Shown here piece by piece: positions 46,586-58,044 of a stretch of 64,000 bases of DNA. The stretch's first letter is position 1. Each line of letters starts with the position of its first letter. The DNA is from Lycorma delicatula (taxonomy: Eukaryota > Arthropoda > Insecta > Hemiptera > Fulgoridae). A program made the position numbers and the translations under genes. The notes under the pieces were generated by a model. The model saw nothing but the letters and a program-made list of their open reading frames with translations. It did not search any database and was not told the DNA's origin. The stretch is taken from NCBI RefSeq assembly GCF_047948215.1, contig NC_134461.1, positions 91,718,245-91,782,244 of the forward strand, read 5' to 3'.

Positions 46586-46814
46586 GCTGTTTTCGAAAAA
46601 AAGAGGGTACATTAATTTTTCATTATCTGTTCCGGTTTTTCTTGTAGGTATGATGAATGTAAAGCACTTCAAGTATAAGAGAACTCAATCATAACTAATA
46701 TCTGATAATAATAATGTTCAGTTCTTGTTGAACAGAATGATAACCAGTTAGAAATTAGGTTTAGTTAAGTATATAAAAAAGGAAAGTATCTTACTCCTAA
46801 ATATCCTTAATAAA
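44928..46814. other. Unassigned A+T-rich interval
   Basis: The part 45590-46040 (ccaggctacgccggtcaag, gctatagttgctataccagc) is less biased and may be a decayed repeat, but it matches nothing else here. (GT)n at 46529-46582. The 61-codon minus frame over it is an artefact. Confidence 0.5.
46529..46582. repeat. (GT)n microsatellite
   Basis: About 27 uninterrupted GT units. Confidence 0.98.
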
Positions 46815-47580
46815 CAGGTTTAGGATGTTTATTATTCTTCAGAGAATCCTCCTAAATCGAAGGTTGGTAAGAATAATGGAAAAGAATATAGGAGAGTTTG
46901 GTTTCAGGAAAGGGAAAGGAATAAGAGATGCCTTCGGGCTATTAGAAATGCCTGGAGAGAGATATTTAGAGACAAGAAGAGGAATGAGTGTGTGTTACAT
47001 AATTTAGAAAAGGCATTTGATAGAGTGGAAAGAAGATTCTTTGAGAGGAAAAAAAGAATGGAAAAATAGAAAGTTAATTTAAGAATTATACATGACACAA
47101 AAAGCACCAATGAAAGGAAGTCATCAGTAAGAAGAGGAAATTATTACTTAGTAAAAGTGTGACCTTAGAGTTAAGAAAGAGGTTAGCCAATTGTTATCTA
47201 TGGATCGTCTTGTATGGAAGTGAAGCATAGATGATGGCAAAGAGGGAGAGGAACTGAGTTATGTGCTTTTGAGTATTGGAGAAGGATGGAGAAAGTAAAG
47301 GATGGATAAAGTGAGAAATAAGGAAGTAATGAACAGGATTAAAAAATTAAAAAACACTTGGTGGAAGTATACAAAAGAAAAAACGCTTAGGACATATGAT
47401 TAGAAAAAGTGGAATCTTGATAATTGCATTGGAAGGATCAGTCGAAGGAGAAAGTTGCAAGAAAAAAAAATAATAATAGATAAGAAAAAATTCGGCAACT
47501 ATAAGAAGACAAAGAAAAAAGCTTGGGACAGAAATGGATGGTAACAGAGTAGCATAAGAGACCTGTCAGAACACTAAATG
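46815..47580 (+). pseudogene. RTE-type LINE reverse transcriptase, internally deleted
   Basis: The first block reads MFIILQRILLNRRLVRIMEK, NIGEFGFRKGKGIRDAFGLL, GERYLETRRGMSVC and LEKAFDRVE, matching the finger and palm region before the catalytic site (FGFRKGKGTRDA..LL, D/LEKAFDRVD) of the endonuclease/RT ORF common in Hemiptera. After about 47125 the text jumps to KLLLSKSVTLELRKRLANCY, IVLYGSEA, a WRRMEKVKDG block, GHMIRKSGILIIALEGSVEG and a basic tail with KIRQL. The catalytic YADD/FADD block and about 150 residues around it are missing. Stops and frameshifts are frequent. The longest clean piece is 46825-47007. Confidence 0.87.
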
Positions 47581-48857
47581 ATGAATTTAGAAGTCATTTT
47601 ATTCTGTAGACGATTTTTTTTTTTTACTAAACCTGAGACATGGTTTTTTGCAACTGACCTGAAGCTTTTTATGGAATTTTGATGATTTTCTAATTATTTT
47701 ATATTTCATTGTAAAAATTTGTTTTTTTTTAACAGTTGACAAAAAAGAAAATTATAAATTAACTTTGCCTAAAATTGCGATACATTAAGAGTAATCAATA
47801 AATAATTTTGAGAATGAGTTGTTATATATTTAATAATTTTTTTTGTTTCTATTTAAATAATAATAATAAAAATAAAAAAAACAAATAGAAAAAATTTTGT
47901 TTGTTTTGCTTAACAAACGAAAAGATCTATCGACGTAGTTATTTTAAGTTGCTTATTAACTGTTAAGTAGTAATAGTTATTTTATTGAATTGCAATTAAT
48001 GATTGTGACAGTGAATTTTTGTGACGGTAAAAAAATGCCAATTCTACCAGGATTCGTACTACTGAAACTCACTAGCATGAGATTAAGTGATGCTACCATT
48101 TACCAAGGAATTTGGCGGAATGGTAAATAATTAAATATTTAATTCCATATTTTTTAATCATTTAATCAATTAATTTTAATTACTTCCTTTTATGGAAACA
48201 ATATTAGACCATCGATGAGGTTTTTTTTAATAATTCAACAGTAATTACTGTAGATGAAAATTAGTTTCCTGTAAACTCGTTTAACCTGCACGTAAGATTT
48301 TGTATGTAATATACGACTCATACTAAGACCTTTTAAAAATTATTCTGCAGCGTAGATTTTGTTTATTTACTCTTAGTATTCAATTTTTTTTTATTTTATG
48401 AATCTTCTATAATCACTTAACTTTGTTGTTCATTAATTTTATACATTATAATGCTAATGAGACAACGGTTTTTCATGGTTTTCATCGATCGTTCCAGTTA
48501 AATACTGCAGCAAATTCTTTTCTTTAATCTTTGAAAGAGCACACCTACCATTCCTGACGTGGCCAATATAATCGATAACGTTTTGTTATATTATTTACTA
48601 AAAGTGCTATAAAATAAAATTAAATCCACAGACAAACATCAAACAAAAAATTTCAAATTTTCTTCTCTCAAATATATTAAGATATCTTATATAAAACTCG
48701 TTAAATAGAGAATATCAAAACAAAATCGTTCAGCCTGAATATACTACTTAAAAAAGTAGTTCTTATATATATATATATATAAGAACTACATACACTACAC
48801 GCGCACGCGCGCGCGTATACATCTATTTTTCAGTATTTTATAAATTTACAACTATTT
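47581..48857. other. A+T-rich interval
   Basis: A weak tRNA-like patch at 48047-48112 (taccaggattcgtactactg, then ctagcatgagattaagtgat) may be a very old reverse SINE A. 48766-48817 has (TA)n then cgcgcacgcgcgcgcg. No gene. Confidence 0.5.
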
Positions 48858-49650
48858 AGGTAGATTTCATAAGAAAGCTATCTATTGTAATGAGTACCAT
48901 GATTTGACTTCCGGAAAATTTCGACATAACTTCGCCTTTTACATGCCGCAAACCCCACAACCACAGTCAGCTCAAACGTTTATGTACGTATATAATAAAG
49001 TGAAATATATATACATATATATATTGCACTTTATTGTGGACACGATAACTGCCGTAATTTTGCGCCAATCACTTTAAAATTGTTCCTTAACAATAAATCG
49101 ATCCAAAATCTCGGTCAAGTTCGTTAACGGTAAAAATCGGACCACGGCGGTGGTAGTGGCTTTTTCGAAAAAAATAAAATATTAGTATAATTTTCTTATT
49201 AAGTAAAATATCGAATTCGTTTAAAGTTCCTTCTATTCTTTGGATAAGGGCCTAAAACTTATCTAAGGAAAGTTTTTTAATATCATCAACCTTTGACCCA
49301 TGGGGTGAAAAAAATATGGTTTCGGGACAAAAAAATTCATACCTCTCTTAATAGGCAAAGTATCGAATCGGTTTAAAGTAGTCGTTAGTCCTCTAAACAT
49401 TACCTAAAAACTTTTATCTGAAAAAATTTCTGATATGACCAACCCTTACGGCAAGGAATGACCAAAATGTTGCTGGAATTGTAAAAAGGTGGGGGCTTGT
49501 CGTATGCTAAACATGTGAAAATTTTTTTCACATCCAACCATTGTCGTATTGAGAAATTGGAAGTTTTTCTTAACTTTAAGGTGAAAATCTTTTTATCCAC
49601 TACTTAGCACTGGTGAAATCTACTTCCGCCTTCTGGCGTGCTGAAAGGGA
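48858..49650 (+). mobile_element. Element D, complete copy 2
   Basis: The 5' end aggtagatttcataagaaag and the 3' end gaaatctacttccgccttct are both present, collinear with 25522-26285. It has an enlarged A+T spot at the microsatellite seed site (48995-49025, two short TA runs around aaagtgaaat). The ttatccactacttagcactg block differs slightly from the first copy. The 66-codon minus frame (49400-49600) is element sequence. No coding function. Confidence 0.88.
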
Positions 49651-50967
49651 TTATTTATTAGGTGTGTAAAAAATACCTTCACAGTTTTGGTAACGTATTC
49701 AATTATTTTATTTAAAAAAAAAGAGGTCTATATAATTTTTTTTATGCAGCAATAATTATCTTTTCTGTTAGATATAAATATATTTGAACTCAAGAATAGA
49801 TCGAAATATTTTATTAATGAAAATGTGAGATTCCCTTTTTCAAATCGATATTTTTGGAAAAATAATTATAATTTTTGTATTTCAAAATGGTAGTTATTTT
49901 AATTTTTTTTGTCATTAGTAATTTTATAGTTAATATTTTAATTAAAATTACATTTTATAAGATGTACTCTTTAATCTTTATGGTTGTGATCAAAATGTAA
50001 CCTCTTTTGAACAAGAAAACCTCATTTGTAATCAAATTTCCAACATATTAATTACTTTGGAAATTATTTAAGGGAATATATAAAAAAAATTTCAAAACGG
50101 AAAAAAAATCTGAAATTTTTTGGTAAATATTATCTTTATAAATTATTAAAAAGAAGATTTTTGTTTAAAAATCTTATATCTTTATTACACATGCAGTTAA
50201 AATAATTAATGATGTATTGTTTCTTAGACGGTTATTTTTACAAATATTATTTTGTTCAAAAGAGCTTACATATTATGTATTTATTGAAAGTACAAATCGT
50301 CCACCCACAACAAATTACCGTTGAAATTTCCGGGGAAAAAAAAAAGAAGAAAGAAAACAAGATAGAGAGTATGGGTTATGTATTCCGCTTTTTAAATGTT
50401 AAAAGACGGAAAGGTTGTGAGGTATGGACAGATAGTTGAGTGACCTGTCAAAGAGGTCATTAGTGCTAATGCTTGTGTCTACTTAACACTAACAAGGAAA
50501 TACTAACAAGTACTAGGTAATATTAGTAGTTGTTGTTGTTATTGTAAGTTTGTAATGGTAGTAGTAGCAAAAAAAAAAAAATTATTAAAAGAAAAGCCGT
50601 TCCTTTTTTCTCGTTGCTTATTTACCGTAGAGTAACAATCGTTTACTTTCATTCAATAACTGACCTGCCCTGCTTGCTACTAAATAATAGACTGTCAGAA
50701 AGAATTGTTTCATATTTTCCTATACTTCAAATATATTAACACCTTCAGAAAATTATTTTCATCATATATATTTTATATGATGTATTTTATATATATATAT
50801 ACATATATAGTTTTTTACACTTGTTTAAATTAACTTATTTAAATGTTTTAATTTATTTAAATTTAAATAGTGTTATTGAAATTTGAATTTAAATTGTATT
50901 CATTTTAATTTCTGTTGATTTATTTCAGATTAAAATTTTGGTGATTTTACATTCGCATCTAGCGCTA
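49651..50967. other. A+T-rich interval
   Basis: Nothing recognised. The 76-codon plus frame at 50209-50439 (Lys-rich middle, EVWTDS end) is in an ordinary A-rich stretch and lacks motifs. Small (TA)n at about 50788-50802. Confidence 0.5.
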
Positions 50968-51440
50968 TAGCGCTATCTAAACGGGAAAGTATTGTAATCG
51001 GTCCAATTTGGGCATACGTGGTTTTCACCGGATCTTGACGTTTTGATACCTAAAGAACCCAAAAAACTGGATATAAATTTTCCGGATGTTAATGGTCATT
51101 TTGTCTGTGTGTGTGTATGTGTGTGTTTTCGGTGTTGGCCTCTAAATGACCTTACATCTCCAGAACTACTGGACCGATTTTGATCAAACTTGGTCAGATT
51201 ACTTCTATATATGGGGCATCGATGCCTTTAATATTTCAACTTAAAAGTTCAAGGGGGTGAGGGTGTTGAGTAAGGTCATCCTCAGTATCTCGAGATTTCG
51301 CCTAATTAAGGTCATATTTTTCTTAGGGACATTTGTTAACGATTAAAAAATAACAATATTTTCAAAGAAGAGTTTTGCCAAAAAAAGTTTGCAAAATTGC
51401 ATCCCCCAAAAAAAATGCTTCAAACTACTGTTATATTGTG
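50968..51440 (+). repeat. Repeat F copy 1
   Basis: Collinear with 59965-60390: aatcggtccaatttgggcat, ttttccggatgttaatg, a GT-rich spot, tctccagaactactggaccg, aaacttggtcagattacttc, agttcaagggggtgagg and cctaattaaggtcatat. Non-coding. The phrase about a contact position (agaactactggaccgatttt) is a repeat signature seen in several insect element families. Confidence 0.8.
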
Positions 51441-51529
51441 ATGTCACAGGTGAGCGGTAGAATTAAATAAAAGAATTATATTTAAAGTGTAAAAAAGTAA
51501 CTCGGTCTAGCTTGGTCTAGAACTCGATC

Positions 51530-51560
51530 GGTGAGTTGCAGGCTATGCCTGTAACTCACC
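51530..51560. repeat. Hairpin at the SINE B start
   Basis: ggtgagttgcaggc pairs with gcctgtaactcacc across tat (14-bp stem, one mismatch). The right arm overlaps the first bases of SINE B. Confidence 0.8.
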
Positions 51561-51842
51561 GGGTTGGTCTAGTGGTGAAGGCGTTTTCCCAAATCAGCTG
51601 ATATGAAAGTCGAGAGTTCCAGCGTTCAAGTCCTAGTAAAGCCAGTTATTTTTACACGGATTTGAATACTAGATCGTGGATACCGGTATTCTTTGGTGGT
51701 TGGGTTTCATTTAACTAACCACACATCTCAGGAATGGTCAAACTGAGAATGTACAAGACTACACTACATTTACACTCATACATATCATCCTCATTCATCC
51801 TCTGAAGAATTATCTAAACGGTAGTTACCGGAGGCTAAACAG
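51555..51842 (+). repeat. SINE B copy 4, best preserved
   Basis: Head accgggttggtctagtggtg (box A-like), box B gcgttcaagtcct at about 51622, the body ttctttggtggttgggttt and cacacatctcaggaatggtc, and the tail tcctctgaagaattatc to ggaggctaaacagg followed by an A-rich end. Length about 290 bp. Confidence 0.92.
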
Positions 51843-52021
51843 GAAAAAGAAGATTATTCAATATGTCTTCACATTTACAAACTAAATATCTTTTCACCTA
51901 CCCTAAACTTCGTCTACATTTTTTCAGAAATTCCATTAGCTACCTTTAAAAGCATATATATATATATAATCCTAACCAATGTTTCACCAACAATTCTTAT
52001 ATATAATGTTAATTTTCATCT

Positions 52022-52165
52022 TCAGATAGCGTCTCGGCCTTTCATTCGGAGATCCCGGGTTCATATCCCGGTCAGGCATGGAATTTTTCATAGCTATAAA
52101 TTTCCATTTTCATACTTCCACGTTCAAGCTTCTTTGTAAGCTATGTAAGCCTTATATATATGAAG
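52022..52165 (+). repeat. SINE A copy 4, head-truncated
   Basis: Starts cagatagcgtctcggccttt, passes cggagatcccgggttcatat (box B at about 52059) and tcaggcatggaatttttcat, then a cttccacgttcaagcttctt end. The A box half is missing. Confidence 0.82.
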
Positions 52166-52939
52166 GAGCAATACCATTTATCTGATGAGAAATTGTTTGG
52201 TAATAATTTATGTGCTAAATAAAAGGATTTTTTTTAAAATATTTTCTAAGAGGCCCTTAATGATTGTTAATGGTTGTCAATTTAATTGTATACATTTAAT
52301 TTATATTAAACAATTAACACTGTAATAATAATTAGTTATACAAAAAATAATTCAAGTTTAGGTATTAATAATATTCCTTCAAAAATTAATTAGGTAAAAT
52401 TTTTCCAATAGGTGTAGATTTACTACTAAAACTGTGTATTCTTTCATAGTAATGTATTATTCAAACGTGAATAAATATTTTGATCGTTCCATTATAATAA
52501 ATGCTATCAGGGATGGTTAGATTTACTGCTCCATGACTAATAAAAGGATCTGTCCCAGAATTTGCGTGAATAGATCAAGAGAAACCATGGTAAAACCTTA
52601 TCAGAACATTACCACTAAAGACCAATTACAAGATAAAAAAATAGATGTAGAATAAATTCTATATTATTTACAAGAAATATAAATTCATGAAATATTTTGA
52701 AGTAAAAAATATAAATATAATTCACGTTAAAATAATTAACACAAATAATATTAAAGTGTACACAAAAAGATATTACAAATTAAAAAATAAACTACAATTT
52801 AAAAGGTGTTTTGAACATTATTTATATTAATAAAAATTAGAATTTTTTTATAAATAGAAACTGATCGGTTAGCAAAGCTGTTTCTGTAAAAGACATAATT
52901 TAAATTTTATTTTAAATAAATTGGAGGTAAGACCTTTTT
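52166..52939. other. A+T-rich interval
   Basis: No gene or repeat family recognised. Confidence 0.55.
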
Positions 52940-53410
52940 AAATGGTTCGATAATTTATTAAGAAGGACCCACTGCTACGGATTGACCCCGGCCAGCCTGA
53001 ATCCGACCGAGTCGTGATGAAGACAGCGTAAGGGAGGAAAAGTTTCCTAACCAATATTTCACCAACCATTCTAACCCTTACAATTTATTCAGTCAGCACA
53101 TGCAACGCCTTCAGGCGAGGGAAGTACGTTGCATCCTCCAACAACTAGGGCCTCCATGAGGCGCATTCCTGCTAGGCCAGAAGGCGGAAAATGATATTTT
53201 ATCGTATACCTTATATTTTTTTAAAAAAACTAAGATAGATTCGGTTTTATCCGATAAGTACTTATTTAGTTGCAACCGATGAAGAAAGAATAATCCTCGG
53301 CGCGGCCACAGATAACTCCGCCTGATATAAAACTCCAACAATGAATCTCTATTATCCACAGCACGGACTTAGATAGATGAGATTTAAAGAACGTGCAAGA
53401 GTTAAAGTGG
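52940..53410. other. G+C-richer island of unknown origin
   Basis: Contains actgctacggattgaccccg, caacgccttcaggcgaggga (a cgcct/aggcg hairpin) and ctcggcgcggccacagataa. The composition resembles the LINE remnants in this window, and one phrase (aaccaatatttcaccaacca) recurs at 51974-51993 before a SINE. The 82-codon minus frame (53111-53359) has no motif I know. It is possibly LINE 5' or 3' untranslated sequence. Confidence 0.4.
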
Positions 53411-53632
53411 AAAAGTGAATCAAGGATAACGAAACGAGAGGTTTGTGAAAGTATGATCTACACTTAAAAGAACCACAATAAGAAATATTCCACCTGAATG
53501 TCCTCTTCGCGTATCAAATCATTTTACTTTCATTAGCTAAGTGCTGAATAAAGAATGCTTTTCCATAGGAAATTAAACAAAAAACGAGAACGGTACAAAA
53601 TTTGTAAAAAATTATTATCTTGTCTGATTATT

Positions 53633-54654
53633 ACTTCCTTCTACGAAGTAAAGGAGGTATTGTGATCGCGAAAAATTTCGGTTTGCAGATTTTACCGGAA
53701 ATATACAATTTTGATCATCCTTGAATCCATTTTGATTAGTTTCGGCGTGACGTCTGTACGTACGTACATATGTATCTCGCATAACTAAAAAGAGATTAGT
53801 CATTGGATGTTGAAATTTTGGATTTAGGACTGTTGTAACATCTAGTTATGCCCTTTCCCATTTGATTGCAATCGACTAAACCAAAAGTGTCGGAAAAAGC
53901 CCAAAATCCAAATTTTTTGATTTTGAACTATTCTTAACTGCAGCAGTAAGTCCTCATTGAGAAGTTTTCAACGATATATCATAAGTGGTACTTATTTTCA
54001 TCGGTTCCAGAGTTATACCCAAATGAACTTTTAATTAATGAAATATTTGGATCTTACAAGGGGGAAGGCACATCGGTTGGAATCCGACTTTATATAAATA
54101 TATTTTTATTAACTTCTTTTTTTTAATTAAAATTTATCGATTATTAATAATTAATTAATAATAATTATTATTAATAATCATTAATCTCTGATTGTAGAAA
54201 TATTTTTACAATAAATAATAATTCAACAACAATAAAAAAAATATGAAAAAAATGAGAAGTTATTAGCGAAATAAAATTTTATGTACTTATCATTTTAATT
54301 CAAAAATTTTTACTGAGCTTAATAATTATTAATAAATCAATATAATTAAATTTTTAAAAAAAATATGTATATGAAGTCGAATTCGAACCTATATATTCTA
54401 GGTTTCGGATGGAACACGTTCTCACTTTTACCACATAACTACTGACCTACGTGAATCAAAATTAATATATAATCTAATATAAAATGCTGATACGGACACA
54501 ACAAAAAAAATGTGGTGTAACCACATTTGCAATTTGTATAACTGCCCACTTTATTAAAGAATTGGAGGATCATATCTCACTTTCAAATGAAATAAGTTTA
54601 GATGAAGTGCAGAAAAAAGTGTGTATATGTAATTTAATAGGCGTTCAAGGAAGT
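53633..54654 (+). repeat. Element C, longest copy with internal inverted duplication
   Basis: Has both ends: acttccttctacgaagtaaa, with the 3' end aataggcgttcaaggaagtc. After the B-box-like cggttggaatccgactt (about 54074) it continues normally to about 54300. It then carries a reversed copy of part of itself (54300-54400: aataaatcaatata, then gaagtcgaattcgaacctat) and a unique tRNA-like stretch (ggaacacgttctcacttttacc). A segment shared only with the 12.4-kb copy follows. The 76-codon frame at 54484-54714 (TAHFIKELEDHISLSNEISL, ending GVQGSHVVSTSD) spans that segment. I do not recognise the peptide. Confidence 0.85.
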
Positions 54655-55573
54655 CATGTGGTGTCCACGTCAGATTTAAAAAAAATCTTTTTACGTGTAG
54701 AAATGTCGAACTAAACTCTAAATTAATACTCCTAGTTTAAAAAAAATAAAATTTAATTGATTCTTTTATGATAAACTATCTCTTAATTATCCGAATGTTA
54801 AATTTATTTATTTTGAATTGTTTCGCAAATAATGTGAAATTATTTACATACCTCTTATAACTACAAAGCATCTTCATCCATCTAAGACCAAAACCCCCAC
54901 ATCTATCTTTTTTATTCACTTCTTTTTGTCGGTTAGATATTTTACTTATTTAAAGGCATAAATATTAATTTACTTAATAATCCTCCCAAGTTTGTTATAT
55001 GAAAAAGTTACATTTTTTTTTTTTTTATTTTTTATTTTTAATGAAGTTGGGATTATTGTGGTGAATAAAATAGAAGCGGTAATGCCTCGTGACAGATTAC
55101 TTCCTCTATTTCCGTTCATTCTTACACAATAATTAGTTTACTATTGATAAAAATATATTCTGTAGCCTAATAGAATTTTTTTTTAAATGCATATAACCTA
55201 TAATTATAGTAGGAAGTAGAATTAATCATTCGGGTCAGGAAATAAGCCTTTATGATCCGTTATTTCCAGTAACATTAATCATGCTATCAATTCAATGGAC
55301 GTATTACAGTAAGCGGTTAACTTCAGCGTATTTACTTATTAGATTATTGTAAAAACACTTTGGTAATATTTATAGTCAATAAAAATGACTGAAGGGCAAT
55401 CTTCATTAAGTTTAGTAATAAAGTTGTTTTGTATTCAGTACGTACATTTTAACTTCCTACAAATAAAATTTTAACAGATTTAAATGCAAGTATAATTGAG
55501 TTTTTTTTTTTTAAGAACTGAATTCAGTTAAGCGAATCAAAAATTACCGTTACCTATTAAATTTATACTTTTT
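54655..55573. other. A+T-rich interval between two element C copies
   Basis: No feature recognised beyond T runs near 55012 and 55501. Confidence 0.55.
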
Positions 55574-56235
55574 ACTTCCTCGTACGAAGTAAAGGAAGTA
55601 TTGTGATCGCGAAAAATTTTGGTTTTCAGATTTTAACGGAAATATCGATTTTGACCATCTCTGAATCCATTGGCGTGACATCTGAACATACGTGTATGTA
55701 TGTATTGTATGTAAGTATATATCTTTCATAACTCAAAAACGATTAGCCGTAGTATGTTTAAATTTTGGACTTAGAACTTGACGTCTAGTTATGCACCTCT
55801 CTTTTTGATTGCAATCGAGTTAACTACAAGTGTCCAAAAAAGTCTAAAATATAAAAAATTTGGATTTTGGACTTTTTGTTAACTGCAGTGGCCTTCATTG
55901 AGAGCTTTTTAACGATATATTATAAGCGGTACTTATTTTCATTAGTTCCAGAGTTATAACCAAATAAAAGTTTAATTAATTAAATATTTGGATATTACAA
56001 AGGGAAGGAACATCGGTTCGAATCGGACTTCATCTCCTTTTTTTTAACTTTTTTTTTTTTAGTTTAAATTCATTGATTTATTAATAATTATTAGCCCGTG
56101 GTGGTAAAAAAAGTTTTACAGTAATCAGTAATTCAATAATAACAATAAAAAAAAATGTGAAAATCAGAAGTTATAAATGAAATAAAATTTTACGTACTTT
56201 TAAAAATGTGTATATATAATTTAATAGGCATAGTT
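55574..56235 (+). repeat. Element C copy with degraded 3' end
   Basis: 5' end acttcctcgtacgaagtaaa, full body including ttttgattgcaatcgagtt and the B-box-like cggttcgaatcggacttc (about 56013). The 3' end stops after ttaataggcatag, missing the final caaggaagt. Confidence 0.87.
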
Positions 56236-56309
56236 ACAATGTGCATATGTAATAGATTTGGTGAAACATCTGATTATTTAATATTAATTGAAAATTATAA
56301 TTTAAAGTC

Positions 56310-56480
56310 CGCTCCCACAACCTCCGACGCCTCGTTCTTGAGCGAACCTCCTCCCAAGCCCTTAGTTCTTCCATGACTTTGTAAATTCAGACACCGCCTT
56401 CCAGTTACTCTCCGATTCTAGTAGCACAGTCTGGACCTCCTCAGGCGTCTCTCTATGGATATTACTCATTAATTCCACTT
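56310..56480 (-). pseudogene. R1-like LINE ORF2 extreme C-terminus
   Basis: The minus strand reads HRETPEEVQTVLLESESNWK, AVSEFTKVMEELRAWEE and RSRTRRRRLWE (one frame). It parallels EPEDLQEIMLTSEN..YAKTVMEKLRSAKESRR of the LINE at 24415 and ATADNWRLVQEFAVIVLRSK at 62.85 kb. It is the last about 50 residues of such a protein, cut on both sides. It abuts the plus-strand RT remnant at 56480. Confidence 0.78.
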
Positions 56481-56910
56481 GGATCATCGCTTAACGTGGA
56501 TTGGCCACGCGGTAGAAAAAAGGAAACAGCTTAACATAATGTATAGGGAACTAAATCGATTGCTGGGCAAAAACTCACAGTTATCGTTATCTAATACAAT
56601 GCTGATCTAAAAGGTTATTCATAAAACCTATCTGGACGTATGGGATCCAGCTACGGGTATTACGAGTAACAGCAAAATTGTGATAACTCAAAAATTTTAA
56701 AATAAATTGGTGAGGACCATAACTAAGGCGTCGTGATTTGTTAGGGGGTAGAAATTCATGACTAGATAGTATTAGTTTATGAAGAGATCCAAAAATTTAG
56801 CTCGCGGGTACAAACAGAGATTAGAGAAAAGTGTAAATTATCTGGCAGTAAATCTACTAAATAACATCGATGACTAAAACGTTTCAATGTGTTGGATCTG
56901 GAAGATGTAA
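56481..56910 (+). pseudogene. Jockey-type LINE reverse transcriptase C-terminal fragment
   Basis: Plus-strand readings in order: RLTWIGHAVEKRKQLNIMYR, ELNRLLGKNSQLSLSN, LFIKPIWTYGIQL, KLVRTITKAS, RSKNLARGYKQRLEKSVNYL with AVNLLNNIDD, and LKRFNVLDL. These match the end of jockey-type ORF2 (LxYRLTWxxH, LKPIWTYGIQLWG, RYKxRLExHPNxLAVNLL, LKRxxxLDL). Several stops and frameshifts occur. Same family as 33661-33985 on the other strand. Confidence 0.86.
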
Positions 56911-57370
56911 CCAGAGGAGTGACCTGGAGAAGGAACCTAAGAGTGGGACCTCAGCTGAGCTCCTAGGAGATTCCCCGTGCCTGTGGGGATCGCCTGGACG
57001 CGATGAGGCTTGGGGCACTTCACCCGTGTACTTGATAACGACTTCCGGTAAGTAGTGTGAAAGACTTGTGTGCTTGATGTGTATGATACGCGTTTGTTGA
57101 TCTGTTGTGATGTGCTTGTGGCGTGATGTTTGTGATTCTGTTTTCCTTGCTACGTGCATGATTGGTGTTTGACTGTGTGTGAGGGTGTATCACTCCCCTT
57201 CTTGATGAAATGCTTCCTTAAGCTGTTCCAGGAAGATTGGGGAACCAGTAGTGGAGGTTTAGTAGGTAGTGCGCAGGTATACATACGCACTTAATAACAC
57301 CTTACGGAACCTATTATTGAACCCGACACTGCCTAGGCGCCCGTACACGGATCGTGTACGGTAACCCGAT
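56911..57370 (+). repeat. LINE 3' untranslated region similar to 24891-25390
   Basis: G+C-rich, then GT-rich. tgcctgtggggatcgcctgg parallels atcttgtgggggtcggctgt at 24922. The blocks gtagtgcgcaggtatacata, ttacggaacctattattgaa and cgacactgcctaggcgcccg parallel 25287-25362. A short palindrome, cgtacacggatcgtgtacg, lies at 57342-57360. Frames at 56870-57055 and 56884-57159 are readings of this UTR. Confidence 0.75.
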
Positions 57371-58044
57371 TCGTGTGAACTTATTTAAATAATTTGAAGT
57401 AGTATATGCAACGCATTATTTCACAGTAGTAACTAGTAACATAATTTGTTATATTATTAGTTATTCTTATGAATAGTCACAAATGCTTCCTTTGAGAATA
57501 TTGATGATGTTCATAATTGAACTAGCCTCTATGGTGAAGATATCATTTGTAGAATTTAATAATTAAGCGCTTTATAACTGGCTTATTATGTCTATTAAAT
57601 TAGTGTATTTAGTTCATTGAAGAAAACAATGTAAGAAAACATTTCAGTATCATCTTTTTAATAAGCTAAACATACAATATTTAGTATTCTTCCAAACAAG
57701 TATGCCATTAGGAATGACTTGTGATTCAAATCACATCACATAAGGGTTATGAAATTTTATATATTTGTAAATAAATCGTCATTCTTAATAAGAGGAATTT
57801 TTTAAAAAACAATTGGAATGATAACATAATTTAACAATAAATAACAGATAATTTTTGTTTTTTAAAATAGTTAAATTAAAAGAATTTCTTTAAGTATACT
57901 AAATACTTAGTAAGTCTCTGAACTATTATATCTTGTTGTAGATTACTATTTTATATTTTCAGGAGCCAGGAACATAAAATACACCATAATGAATATTTTA
58001 TAAATTTACGTTATAAAACAAATGTACTTTAATTTATTTTATAA
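57371..58044. other. A+T-rich interval
   Basis: Nothing recognised. Confidence 0.55.

Noticed and set aside
46825..47007. Intact small gene
   Set aside because: It is a clean piece of a broken RTE-type reverse transcriptase reading that continues in other frames.
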